Source of the DNA: Ostreococcus lucimarinus CCE9901
Taxonomy: Eukaryota; Chlorophyta; Mamiellophyceae; Mamiellales; Bathycoccaceae
Direction: 5' to 3'
Length of the DNA: 64,000 nt
Assembly (NCBI RefSeq): GCF_000092065.1
Contig: NC_009356.1
Coordinates: forward strand, 744,001-808,000
Positions 44,017-52,190 of the stretch are shown here, piece by piece. Below the pieces are notes generated by a model. It saw only the letters and a program-made list of their open reading frames with translations, searched no databases and was not told the origin of the DNA. How positions within the stretch are numbered: the stretch's first letter is position 1; each line of letters begins with the position of its first letter. Both the position numbers and the translations under genes were made by a program.

Positions 44017-44407
44017 ATGTCCGCCATGTCCGCCGCCGAGTACGACGCGCTCATCTATCCCGGCTTCCTCCGTCGCAACGTCGCGCGCTGGAACGACGAC
44101 GGCAGCGCCGCGCCGCTCAGCCGCAGCAAGGGCCCGCGCAACGAAACCTTCGTCCTGCAGCTGCGCAGCGGCGAGATCGATCAGGACGTCAGCGCGATCG
44201 AGGGCGAGGTGCGTCGACGCGATCGTCCGCGACCGCGCGCGACGACGACGACGCGACGCGACGCGACGCGAAAGGTTCTCGGCGCGCGCTCGACGAAGAC
44301 ACTGACCGGGACGCGCGTCCCTCGCGAGCGTCGACGCGCAGCTCGGATTAGCGCTCAAAGGGTTGAAGGGCGCGCGCAAGGGACGCGCGAGCGTGAACGC
44401 GGAGTGA
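44017..44407 (+). CDS. Unrecognised small protein (85 aa), two exons
   Basis: Exon 1 is 44017-44208 and exon 2 is 44342-44407; the join is in phase. The product begins MSAMSAAEYDALIYPGFLRR, contains DDGSAAPLSRSKGPRNETF and QLRSGEIDQDVSAIEGE, and ends in the exon 2 part LGLALKGLKGARKGRASVNA. Exon 1 has balanced, protein-like composition with Tyr, Phe, Trp and Ile, unlike the Arg/Ala filler of the surrounding frames. The predicted splice signals match other introns in the window. The short Lys/Gly-rich amphipathic end could be membrane- or nucleic-acid-binding. I do not recognise the family; conservation in other Mamiellales would decide whether it is real. Confidence 0.5.
44209..44341 (+). other. 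Spliceosomal intron of the small two-exon gene (133 nt)
   Basis: The donor is GAG|GTGCGTCG, a CTGAC branch-like motif lies at 44302-44306, and the acceptor GCAG ends at 44341. The phase is 0. An AG at 44328 would instead give a frame without a natural end nearby, so the later AG is preferred. Confidence 0.55.
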
Positions 44408-44683
44408 TGGCGCGCGCGACGTCGGCTTCGGCGCGCGAACGGACGACGCGCGAAGCCAGCCGCGAAGCCGCGAGACGCGCGAAGACGTTTGAGTTTGAGA
44501 TCGCGCGCCGACGCCGGAGATTCGAGGACGCGCGCGACGATCGACGCGACGAAATCGCGCGTTCCGTGGATTTTGTAAATTATTTTAGAGGTTTTGAGAC
44601 GTGCGGCGCGCGCGCGCGGCGCGCGGCGTCGAGCGGGCCGCGGCGGCGCGGGTCCGCGCGGCGTCAGAGCGCGCCTCGGCGGC

Positions 44684-45985
44684 ATGCTCCCGCTCGTCGC
44701 GCGTCACGCGCGCGTCGCGCGTTCGCTCGAGTCCGACGCGGCCTCGGCGTCGTCGGTCGACGACGACGGCGCGCTCGAGCGCTCGATCGCGCGGAATCGT
44801 CGCGAGAGACGCTCGAGGCGGTTGGATGCGGCGATTCGACCGACGTTTTTTGAGCTCATCGCCGCCGAACGGCTCGCTCCGAGCCTCAAGGGCGCGCTGG
44901 CGTACGCGTTGGGCACGCTGGCGAACGCCGGCGCGCCCGGGTTCGCGCACTACGCGCTCGACCGCGGCGATGAGGTGTTCGCGGCGTTGACGTTTTTGGC
45001 CGAGCTCAAGTCGTTCGCGAGCGGCGACGGGTCGCTCGCGGAGAGCGTGTACGGACTGCAGCGCGTGCCGAGAACGCTGACGGATGCGAGGGTGAGACGC
45101 GATGGAAGGTATAGGATCGATGCGTGGCAGCGAATCATGAGCGCGGCGTTGCTGGCGCTCGGGCCGTACGCGCGGAGCAAGGCGGCGGCGCTGCACGAAA
45201 CGCTCGCGCCCGAGTGTTACTTGGACGCGCGACGACGCGCGCCGCGAGTGTTTGACTCGAATGCGGACGATATGGGGGTGCGTGAGGGCGCGGAGGCGAA
45301 CGCGGCCGCGGTGGTGGCGGCGAGAAACGCGGAGGGAGGCGCGCGGGGCGTCGCGAAGCGGGCGTTCGTCGCGGCGTATCCGGTGGCGAACGCGTTGGTG
45401 GAGGCGGCGACGTTCGTGACTTGGACGGGGTACTTACTCGGACGATGGAACATAAACGATCCAACGTTGATGCTCGTCGATTGTTACGTCGTACGGGCGT
45501 TGCCCTCGGAGCTGGAGGCCAACGCGCGAGAACTCGAGGGGAGTCGACAGCGACAACTCGCCGGCGCGCACGCGTCGAAGAACGCCGCGACGCGCGCGTT
45601 GAGCGTCGGCGCGCTCAAGACGAAGAACTTCGTCATGGACTACGCACAATCAGCGCTCATCGCAGCCGTGATCGGGTTTAAACTCACCGAATGGTGGTAC
45701 GGCGCGGCGGAGGAGCGCGTAGTCAACGCGACAACGCTTCCGGTGCCGCCGCCGCCGCCGCGACCGCCACCGCACCCGAACGGCATTGCACTGCCCGAAA
45801 ACACCGATTTGTGTCCGCTGTGTCGGAAAGTCATTCGTAATCCGGCGGTATTGACGTCTTCTGGATACGTGTTCTGCTACGCCTGTCTCTACGCGCACGT
45901 CGATAGATACGGCGACTGCCCTGTGTCGTGTCATCGCGCCTTCAACGGCGTCGACGACATTCGCCGCATTTACGTGGGCAATTAA
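44684..45985 (+). CDS. PEX12: Peroxisome biogenesis factor 12 (RING-type E3 component)
   Basis: A 433-residue protein starting MLPLVARHARVARSLESD. The N-terminal Pex2/Pex12 region has IRPTFFELIAAERLAPSLKG, the characteristic PEX12 entry, followed by hydrophobic helices (VEAATFVTWTGYLLGRW, ALIAAVIGFKLTEWWYG). A Pro-rich linker (VPPPPPRPPPHPNG) leads to a degenerate RING: LCPLCRKVIRNPAVLTSSGY, FCYACLYAHV, then GDCPVSC. PEX12 with PEX2 and PEX10 forms the peroxisomal ubiquitin ligase that recycles the import receptor PEX5. The frame is open upstream of 44684, but only as Arg-rich filler. Confidence 0.9.
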   Translation: MLPLVARHARVARSLESDAASASSVDDDGALERSIARNRRERRSRRLDAAIRPTFFELIAAERLAPSLKGALAYALGTLANAGAPGFAHYALDRGDEVFAALTFLAELKSFASGDGSLAESVYGLQRVPRTLTDARVRRDGRYRIDAWQRIMSAALLALGPYARSKAAALHETLAPECYLDARRRAPRVFDSNADDMGVREGAEANAAAVVAARNAEGGARGVAKRAFVAAYPVANALVEAATFVTWTGYLLGRWNINDPTLMLVDCYVVRALPSELEANARELEGSRQRQLAGAHASKNAATRALSVGALKTKNFVMDYAQSALIAAVIGFKLTEWWYGAAEERVVNATTLPVPPPPPRPPPHPNGIALPENTDLCPLCRKVIRNPAVLTSSGYVFCYACLYAHVDRYGDCPVSCHRAFNGVDDIRRIYVGN

Positions 45986-46237
45986 TATCGCACGCACGTC
46001 GTCGCGCCTTAGCACTAGATGTAAAAACGAAACCGAGCGACGTCGAAGACGAAAACGACTCAACCGCGCGCGCGGATAAACGTGAAATCCAACCGCAAAC
46101 CACACGCTCACATTGAAACCAAAGTTCTTCTCGCCATTAAAACACGCTATTCATCGTTCCTCTCTTCTGCGTCGCTTCGCTACGCGAGAGGATCGACTCT
46201 ACTATACACATCGTCGTCGCGACTGCCCGACGCCCCC

Positions 46238-46573
46238 TTACTTCTTGTTCTTCTTCGCCAGCGCGGCGTAGTACTCCTGCTGCGCGCTTCGATGCTGCCA
46301 GTGATTCCACTTCCAGCCCGCCCCCGCGATTAATCCGAGCGTCATCCCGATCGCGACTTCCTTGTTGAAGTAAATGCGTTGCGCTGGGATGAGGAAAGGT
46401 CGATCGCGTTCGTCAGTCTCTGTGTTTGGATCGTTTAGGTTTGATCGACGGTCGCGCGAGGTTCACGACGCGCGTACGCCGCCGCGACGCGTCTCGCGGG
46501 CGTCAGACGACGATGCGATGTCGCGGTGATCGTTTCGAGACGTACCGATGCCGTGATAGACCGTGTGTGCCAT
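46238..46573 (-). CDS. COX5C: Cytochrome c oxidase subunit 5C-like protein, two exons
   Basis: Exon 1 is the complement of 46546-46573 (28 nt, MAHTVYHGI plus one base) and exon 2 the complement of 46238-46383; together they encode 57 residues. Exon 2 gives AQRIYFNKEVAIGMTLGLIA then GAGWKWNHWQHRSAQQ and a Lys-rich end (YYAALAKKNKK). The layout (short N terminus, K-E-hydrophobic helix with GLxAG, then WK..HW and a charged tail with aromatic residues) matches plant COX5C and its COX6C relatives, single-pass subunits of mitochondrial complex IV. The gene is easy to miss because it is short and its ATG lies in a 28-nt exon. No other start codon exists in frame with exon 2. Confidence 0.85.
46384..46545 (-). 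other. Spliceosomal intron of COX5C (162 nt)
   Basis: On the minus strand the donor is CG|GTACGTCTC and the acceptor CCCAG|CGCAAC. A CTGAC branch-like motif lies about 27 nt before the acceptor, the same arrangement as in the LHC intron. It interrupts an Ala codon (phase 1). Confidence 0.82.
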
Positions 46574-46701
46574 CGTGTGCGCGTCGAGATGTGAGGCTGG
46601 CTCGGCGGGTGGTCGGCGGACGCGGCGCTCGCGACAAAGTCGAAGTCAATTTTGTACAACTAAATCATCTCTACACGCGCCAGACGCTCGAAGCGCGTGA
46701 T

Positions 46702-47310
46702 TTATAGCATGCGCAACTTCTTCAGCTTCGCTCGCTCCTTGGCTGACTTCTTGGCGATCGTCTTCGGGTTGGTTATCTCGCTCACGATGCCGACGCCCGT
46801 GCGTCGCGTATTCTCCTCCTTTAATAATTTCTTCGCCTCCCGTCGCTCGCGTTCGGCGCGAATCTTCGCCCCTCGCGCCGCCTTCGCGTTCGATTTCGCC
46901 TCCTGGAACCGCTTTTTCTCCTCCTTCTCTCGCATGCGGTCGTCCCAGGTTTTCGTCGACGGCGCCGCGCCAAGCGCCGACGCTCGCTTCGCCGGTTGTT
47001 TCCACATTCGTCCCGATTTCCGTCCAGCGATCGAGTCGTACGTCGCTTTCGGCGCCTTGTAGTTTCGATACAGTTCTCCGTCGACCATCTCTTCGTCCTC
47101 GCCGCCCTCGTTCGTCGCGGCGTCGTCGCTTTCGCGTTTTCTTTTCCCGTGTTTGACCGTCTTCGTGATGCCGCGATGGTCGACGCCGCTGCGGAAGACT
47201 TCCTGCGCGGGGACGTTCGCGCTCGCGTCCGCGTCGCCATCGGCGCGTTTTCTCGCGTCCGCGAGCTCGACGTCGACGACGACGCGACGCGCGCGTCGGG
47301 CGCCGGCCAT
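46702..47310 (-). CDS. Cgr1/CCDC86-family rRNA-processing protein
   Basis: A 202-residue, very basic protein. The second half carries the Cgr1-like signature: STKTWDDRMREKEEKKRFQE, a long Lys/Arg/Glu helix (KAARGAKIRAERERREAKKL), then ENTRRTGVGIVSEITNPKTI and a terminal SAKERAKLKKLRML. In yeast Cgr1 is a nucleolar protein needed for 60S ribosome maturation; CCDC86 is the animal relative. The N-terminal half is acidic and variable. The terminal residues place the family's conserved end exactly at the stop codon, supporting completeness. COX5C lies downstream on the same strand, 129 bases away. Confidence 0.8.
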   Translation of the reverse strand: MAGARRARRVVVDVELADARKRADGDADASANVPAQEVFRSGVDHRGITKTVKHGKRKRESDDAATNEGGEDEEMVDGELYRNYKAPKATYDSIAGRKSGRMWKQPAKRASALGAAPSTKTWDDRMREKEEKKRFQEAKSNAKAARGAKIRAERERREAKKLLKEENTRRTGVGIVSEITNPKTIAKKSAKERAKLKKLRML

Positions 47311-47385
47311 CGCGTCTGGATGTGCGGCGGCGGCTGCGAGTGTTTCACACTTTCACACTGTTTACACATGTGGATCCATTCGACG

Positions 47386-48378
47386 CTAGCAATCGACGTT
47401 AAACGCGACGGAGACGCGCAGGACGGCGTCCGACGGGTGCTCGTCCGCGTCGTTCGACGGTTTTATCGCGCCGTCGGGGCGAGGAAACGCGCTCACGGCG
47501 TGAAGCGCGGCGCCGGAAAATAGAACGAGGTCGCCGACGCGCGGCGAGTGCGCAAAGTATCGCGACGGAGACGGCGACGAAGACGACGCCGACGCGCGGA
47601 CGCCGAGACATCCCGCGTCGATGGGGACATCGGTGGTGTTGGATAGATCGGGCACGGCGAGGTAAAGCACGCCGCTCCAACGATCGGCGCTGTCGTGCGC
47701 GTGGAGTTTGTTGAAGTCGCCCGGCGCGTTGACGTTGAGCCAACCGTACACGTCTCGCGAACACACGTCCTCGCGTTGCGCGCTCGTGCGCACGCGTGCG
47801 TACGCTTCGAGCGCGATGGCAGTAACGCTCGTCCACGTGGTGGGTCGCAGACGCGCGCGCGTCGGCGCGCCGGCGGCGGTATCGCTCGCGCCGGCGGCGG
47901 AACGGGAAGCGCCGGCGTCGTCGCCGCCACCGCCGCCAGCCGCGTCGTCGTTCTCTGAATCTGAATCTGATGAATCTAATAAATCCGCGTAGCTCTGATA
48001 GCCCCCACGGTTCGAGCGCACGACGGACACGTCGCTCCCCGGGCCCGGCACCGGGTCGCCGAGCGACCGCGCGGCGTCCTCGCGTCCGCGACGAAACTTG
48101 CGCAGCCCGAGCGGCACCAGATCACGCACCAACGCCTCGCGCGCGTCGTTCGTCAGCGTGAATACGTGCACGACGTCTGCGTCGGCCGCCGGGCTCGACG
48201 TCGACGCCTCGGCGATGTCGTAGGCGTCGTGCGTTTGGAAAAAGCTGTCCCGGTCGAACACTTTTTGGCCGTCGTTGAGCGGCCGTGGACGCGCCGTGGA
48301 TGCGTCGATGCGCGCGAGGGTGGCGATGTCGACCGCGTGTACGCCGTCGGCGGCCGCTATCAGCGTCGGGAGGTTCAT
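47386..48378 (-). CDS. 2-oxoglutarate/Fe(II)-dependent oxygenase-like protein
   Basis: A 330-residue protein. The C-terminal 130 residues look like a 2OG-Fe(II) oxygenase of the small putative family often found in marine microbes: WLNVNAPGDFNKLHAHDSAD supplies the first His-x-His/Asp cluster, WSGVLYLAVPDL follows, then SPRVGDLVLFSGAALHAVSA with the distal His, and RVSVAFNVD with the 2OG-binding Arg. The N-terminal 190 residues contain a run of acidic and Gly/Ala repeats (DSSDSDSENDDAAGGGGG) and no clear domain. Substrate unknown. The protein begins MNLPTLIAAADGVHAVDIA, with no obvious organelle signal. Confidence 0.75.
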   Translation of the reverse strand: MNLPTLIAAADGVHAVDIATLARIDASTARPRPLNDGQKVFDRDSFFQTHDAYDIAEASTSSPAADADVVHVFTLTNDAREALVRDLVPLGLRKFRRGREDAARSLGDPVPGPGSDVSVVRSNRGGYQSYADLLDSSDSDSENDDAAGGGGGDDAGASRSAAGASDTAAGAPTRARLRPTTWTSVTAIALEAYARVRTSAQREDVCSRDVYGWLNVNAPGDFNKLHAHDSADRWSGVLYLAVPDLSNTTDVPIDAGCLGVRASASSSSPSPSRYFAHSPRVGDLVLFSGAALHAVSAFPRPDGAIKPSNDADEHPSDAVLRVSVAFNVDC

Positions 48379-48468
48379 GACGCGCGCGCGAGACGACGAC
48401 GACGACGACTGCAGCGCTCGAGCTTTCGTTGTTGGTTATTAAAGTCGCGACTTACGACGACGGTAATT

Positions 48469-49821
48469 TTAGCCTTGGAACCCGACCAAACCTCGACCCT
48501 CGACCGAGGGCGTGTACGCTTGACCACCCTTACTTTTGTTTTTGGCGACTTTGCCCACGAGCTGACGAACGCGACGCTGGTCGGCGGTTTGCGTGCGAGC
48601 TTTGATTTCGCTCGGGTCGATTTCGAGACGCGGCTGCTTGACGTACTGCGTCGACGAACGCTCGGGAACCATGGCGTGGTGGCGGTAACCGCGCTCACCA
48701 TACTTTGGTTCGTCGCTCGCCGCGTCCGCGTTCGTACCGACGTCGGCGGAATGGTCGACAGCGCTCGTCTTGCTCTTTTTCGGGCGACGTTCGTCCGTAT
48801 CGACGGTTTCCCGGCCGACGTGAATATCGCCGTAGTGCGACGAAAGTTCGTACACCGGACGCGACCACTTCTCCACGAGCTTCTTGCACACAGTTCTGTT
48901 TTTTGGCGTCTCTTCCTCGAGCGTGGACAGGAATAGGATGTTTCTACCCAGTCCCGATCGCTTGAGCTCATCCTTGCGTTCGTGCGAATCCGTCGACACG
49001 GGTAACTGCTCGATGAGCTTGATTAAGCTCGTACGTATGGTCAAGTTGGGCAAGTTTCCATCGGGCAACAAGTCTAACCACGCTCGAAGGACGCTCAAGA
49101 GCCCGTGGCGCAAAAATGCTTCGTGCAATTCCACCATTTTCAACTTGCGTTCCACCTCCGGCAAGAGCTTCAACTTCTTCACCGCCGGCTTCCCCGCGGC
49201 GTACGCCCGCGCGTCTTCCTCCACCGCGATCTCCATCTTGGACAAAAAGTCTAACACCTCCATTCTCGCCGTCTCATCGCTCTTCTTTCTGCGCTTCCCC
49301 TTCCCGCCCGGCGCGAACAACTTTTCCAATTCGTCGTCGCTCTCCTCCGCCTCGCTCGCGTACCCAACCTTCCCATCCTCATCGTCCGACATATTCGCCC
49401 ATTTATCCTTATCCGCCACTCCATCGTCATCGATGAACGCGTCGTCCTCCGCCGTTCGCGGCGCGACGTACTCCTCGTTCTGTATGGCGTCGAAATCGAC
49501 GCCGCCGTCGTCCCGTCCCCGGCTCTTACCCTCGCGTCCCCCCTTTCCTCGTTCCTTCTCTTTCCGCCCTCGCTGTTTCTTCGCCTTCAACCGTCGCAGC
49601 GCCGCGTCGTCCTCGTCGTCGTCGTCCTCGTCGTCCGCGACGCGTCCGCGCGCCTTCCCCGCGTCGTTCGCGTCGTCATCGTCTTCGTCGTCCGATCCAA
49701 ACAGATTCGCCAGCACCTCCTTCTTCGCGTCCTCGCTCGCGCGTTCGCCGTCGCTCGCGCGCGGCGCGTTCGCGTCGTCGCTCGCGCCGTCGCGCGGCGC
49801 GTTCGCGTCGCTCGCCGCCAT
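48469..49821 (-). CDS. IWS1: Transcription elongation factor IWS1 (SPN1)
   Basis: A 450-residue protein starting MAASDANAPRDGASDDANAP. The first 200 residues are acidic and disordered, with many SDDE/DEDD clusters, as in IWS1 of other species, including LANLFGSDDED. The conserved TFIIS N-terminal-like domain follows: VELHEAFLRHGLLSVLRAWL, LPDGNLPNLTIRTSLIKLIE, QLPVSTDSHERKDELKRSGL and the EKWSRPVYELSS end. The C terminus holds a basic segment and GGQAYTPSVEGRGLVGFQG, typical of IWS1. IWS1 binds SPT6 and Pol II to couple elongation, chromatin and RNA export. The frame extends upstream antisense to the SGNH gene; that part is rejected. The two starts are 39 bases apart. Confidence 0.92.
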   Translation of the reverse strand: MAASDANAPRDGASDDANAPRASDGERASEDAKKEVLANLFGSDDEDDDDANDAGKARGRVADDEDDDDEDDAALRRLKAKKQRGRKEKERGKGGREGKSRGRDDGGVDFDAIQNEEYVAPRTAEDDAFIDDDGVADKDKWANMSDDEDGKVGYASEAEESDDELEKLFAPGGKGKRRKKSDETARMEVLDFLSKMEIAVEEDARAYAAGKPAVKKLKLLPEVERKLKMVELHEAFLRHGLLSVLRAWLDLLPDGNLPNLTIRTSLIKLIEQLPVSTDSHERKDELKRSGLGRNILFLSTLEEETPKNRTVCKKLVEKWSRPVYELSSHYGDIHVGRETVDTDERRPKKSKTSAVDHSADVGTNADAASDEPKYGERGYRHHAMVPERSSTQYVKQPRLEIDPSEIKARTQTADQRRVRQLVGKVAKNKSKGGQAYTPSVEGRGLVGFQG

Positions 49822-49860
49822 CGCGCGCGTCGCGCGTCGACGTGTGCCGACGCGCGCCAG

Positions 49861-50694
49861 ATGCCGCCGCGCGTCGTCTCGCTCGCGCGCGCGCGCGGCG
49901 TCGCGCGACGCGCGCGTCGACCGAGCCCGCGAGCGACGACGATCGCGCGGCGCGCGGCGCGCGCGGGAGGCGCGCCGCGCGCGGCGATGAGAGACTCGGC
50001 GACGTCGACGCGCGCGCACTGGGCGAGCCCAGAGATTCGAAGATTTCGACGCCTGGACGCCGAGACGCGCGCGTCGGAGGCGAGCGAACCCGCGGTGGTG
50101 TTCGTCGGATCGAGCATCTTCCGCGAGTGGCGCGAGGTGCGAGATTTCGAGGAGGATTGGCGAGGGCGGATGGGCGACGCGCGGCGCGCGGTCAACAGAG
50201 CCTTCGGCGGCGCGGAGACGACGGATTTGTTGACGTTTTTCGACGACGTCCTGCCGAGGGGGCGCGCGGACGTGAGGGCGATCGTGTATTACTGTGGCTC
50301 GAACGACGTGAGCGTCGGGAGGTCGGCGCGGGAGGTGTTTGAAAATTTTAAGCGATTCGCGGAGTCGGCGAGACGCGAACGATCGGCGAGACTGGGCGTC
50401 GTCTTCGTCGGAATGATCGACTCGCCGCAGAAGAGGGCGTTTGCGTTGAGTCACGTGGTGCGCGAGACGAACGCGTTGTGTGAGGCGTGGTGTGCGAAAA
50501 CGCCGGGGGCGGTGTACGCGGACGTGACGGAAACGTTCGCGGACGCGTCGTCGTTTCGAGAAGACGGCACGCATTTGCGACCCGAGGCGTACGACGGCTT
50601 TCGCGACGCCATCGCGAGGGCGGTCGTCGAAGCCGTGGCGCACGCGTCGCCGCCGCCGGACGACGCGTTTCTCCCACCCGCGATGCGGCGATAG
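49861..50694 (+). CDS. SGNH/GDSL-type hydrolase
   Basis: A 277-residue protein. Residues 1-45 are Arg/Ala-rich (MPPRVVSLARARGVARRARR), possibly a targeting peptide; an ATG at residue 43 is a second candidate start. Block I is VVFVGSSIFREW (Ser nucleophile in GSS), block II NRAFGGAETTD (Gly), block III IVYYCGSNDVSVG (Asn), and block V EDGTHLRPEAYDGF (Asp and His). These four blocks define the SGNH fold, used by esterases, lipases and acetylhydrolases. The substrate cannot be told from sequence. It resembles small platelet-activating-factor acetylhydrolase-like proteins more than plant GDSL lipases with a signal peptide. Confidence 0.8.
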   Translation: MPPRVVSLARARGVARRARRPSPRATTIARRAARAGGAPRAAMRDSATSTRAHWASPEIRRFRRLDAETRASEASEPAVVFVGSSIFREWREVRDFEEDWRGRMGDARRAVNRAFGGAETTDLLTFFDDVLPRGRADVRAIVYYCGSNDVSVGRSAREVFENFKRFAESARRERSARLGVVFVGMIDSPQKRAFALSHVVRETNALCEAWCAKTPGAVYADVTETFADASSFREDGTHLRPEAYDGFRDAIARAVVEAVAHASPPPDDAFLPPAMRR

Positions 50695-50742
50695 CGACGG
50701 GCACGCGCAGTCATAAAAGCGTTGTATAACAGTGTAGTTTGT

Positions 50743-51318
50743 TCACCACGAGCCGACGTTGGGCATCGACGCCCACGGTTCGCGCGCCTCGAGCGGCTCG
50801 CCTTTTTGCAAAATCTCCACCGAGATCCCGTCCGGCGATTTCACGAACATCATCTTCCCGTCGTGCGGCGGCCGTAAAATCTCAATCCCGGCGTCTCGAA
50901 GCTCCGTCGCCTTCGCGAAAATATCGTCGACCGCGTAGGCCAAATGCCCCATCGAACGCGAAGGCGGCGCGAACTCCTCGGGGTCCCAATTATGCGTGAT
51001 CTCGATCTCCGGCGCCCCCGGCGCGGACGCCATGAACACCAACGTGAACCGACCGTTCTCCGAAGACTTTCTTCGCGTCTCTCGAAGCCCGATCGCGCGG
51101 AAAAACCGCATCGTTCGCTCCAAATCGCTCGCTCGAACCATGGCGTGCAAAAACGTCACGTCGCCATCCTTGGGAAGCGAGTTATACGTGTCCGGCGGTA
51201 GGTACGACGAGATCGACGCCTCGGCGGTGGGCATGATTCGTTTTCGAGCGCGCGCGCGTCGCGCGGCGGCGAGAGAAGGCGCGATGAAGTCGGGCAGACG
51301 CGTCCCGCACCGCGCCAT
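50743..51318 (-). CDS. GLO1: Glyoxalase I (lactoylglutathione lyase)
   Basis: A 191-residue protein from the outer ATG; an inner ATG at 51234 (MPTAEASISSYLPPDTYN) gives 163 residues, so the first 28 residues could be a presequence or untranslated. The glyoxalase fold is complete: DVTFLHAMVRASDLERTMRF supplies the first His, GAPEIEITHNWDPEEF the first Glu, MGHLAYAVDDIFAKATEL the second His, and SPDGISVEILQKGEPL the last Glu. It turns the methylglyoxal-glutathione adduct into S-lactoylglutathione. The single-domain, dimeric size is that of animal or bacterial-type enzymes rather than fused two-domain plant forms. The PsbP-domain gene starts 32 bases away from the outer ATG. Confidence 0.88.
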   Translation of the reverse strand: MARCGTRLPDFIAPSLAAARRARARKRIMPTAEASISSYLPPDTYNSLPKDGDVTFLHAMVRASDLERTMRFFRAIGLRETRRKSSENGRFTLVFMASAPGAPEIEITHNWDPEEFAPPSRSMGHLAYAVDDIFAKATELRDAGIEILRPPHDGKMMFVKSPDGISVEILQKGEPLEAREPWASMPNVGSW

Positions 51319-51350
51319 CGCGCGCCGCGCAGTGACGCGCGCGCGCCGCC

Positions 51351-52139
51351 ATGACGCGCGCGGTCGGCGCGCGAGCGCCCGTGCGCGTCGTCGCGTCGGG
51401 ACGAAGGACCGCGCCGTCGACGCGCCGCGTCGCGATCGGCGTCGGCGCGAGCGCGGCGCTGGCGCTCGGCGCGAATTTCTTAGGCGTGACCTCGAGGACG
51501 CTCACGGCGTTCGCGCCGGAGTTCGCGCGAGCGAAGCGGCTGGACGCGCTGTTTCCCGTCGACGGCTTCGCGCGGTGCTACGCGCCGCGCGCGGGGTACG
51601 AATTCGTGGTCCCGATGGACTGGTTGGTGGACCAGACGGTGACGCTGCGAAACGCGCGGCGAGGGGTCGAGTCGCTGGACCCGCCGGAGTTGCGCAAGGG
51701 ACGGGCGAGGGAGGTGAGCGAACCGGACGCGGCGTACGGACCGCGAGGGACGTCGGGCGAGGAGAACGTGTCCGTGATTCGATCATCCGTGCCGAGAGGA
51801 TTCGATTTGAGCGTGTTCGGCGACGCGAATCGACAGGCGGAGTGGTTGCTGGCGAACGTGCTGGCGAAACCGGGGAGCGGGAAGACGGGAGAATTGTTAT
51901 CTGCGAGTCAGCGAAAAGGATCGAACGGAACGGTGTACTATACGTTTGAGTACACGATTCGAAAGGGCGACGGCGCGGCGCCGGATGGGTGGTTCAGACA
52001 CAACATCGGCGTGTTCGCGGTTCGCGGGGATCAGTTGTACACGTTCGTGGCGCAGATTCCCGAAGAGCGATGGCCTAAGATGAAGGAAACGTTTTTCGCC
52101 ATGGCCGAGTCGTTTCGCGTCTTCGTCCCGAGCGGATGA
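51351..52139 (+). CDS. PsbP-domain protein of the thylakoid lumen
   Basis: A 262-residue protein. Residues 1-20 are a plastid transit-like segment (MTRAVGARAPVRVVASGRRT). Then STRRVAIGVGASAALALGAN has the twin Arg and hydrophobic core of a Tat lumen signal. The mature part has a PsbP fold: FARCYAPRAGYEFVVPMDWL, DQTVTLRNARRG, NVSVIRSSVPRGFDLSVFGD, TVYYTFEYTIRKGD and HNIGVFAVRGDQLYTF, ending KETFFAMAESFRVF. Members of this PPL/PPD group assist photosystem assembly or the NDH complex rather than acting as the PsbP oxygen-evolving subunit itself; the exact subgroup is not assigned. Confidence 0.85.
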   Translation: MTRAVGARAPVRVVASGRRTAPSTRRVAIGVGASAALALGANFLGVTSRTLTAFAPEFARAKRLDALFPVDGFARCYAPRAGYEFVVPMDWLVDQTVTLRNARRGVESLDPPELRKGRAREVSEPDAAYGPRGTSGEENVSVIRSSVPRGFDLSVFGDANRQAEWLLANVLAKPGSGKTGELLSASQRKGSNGTVYYTFEYTIRKGDGAAPDGWFRHNIGVFAVRGDQLYTFVAQIPEERWPKMKETFFAMAESFRVFVPSG

Positions 52140-52190
52140 GAGGACGACGCGCCGTGTATCGTAATAGTAGAATGTTTGATAAAAAATCAG

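Noticed and set aside
44408-44853. Continuation of the exon 1 frame past 44208 into a 436-residue protein
   Set aside because: The continuation is Arg/Ala/Ser filler overlapping the PEX12 start; splicing gives a sensible end.
48469-50643. 724-residue form of IWS1
   Set aside because: The added N-terminal part is antisense to the SGNH hydrolase and lacks the acidic character of IWS1.
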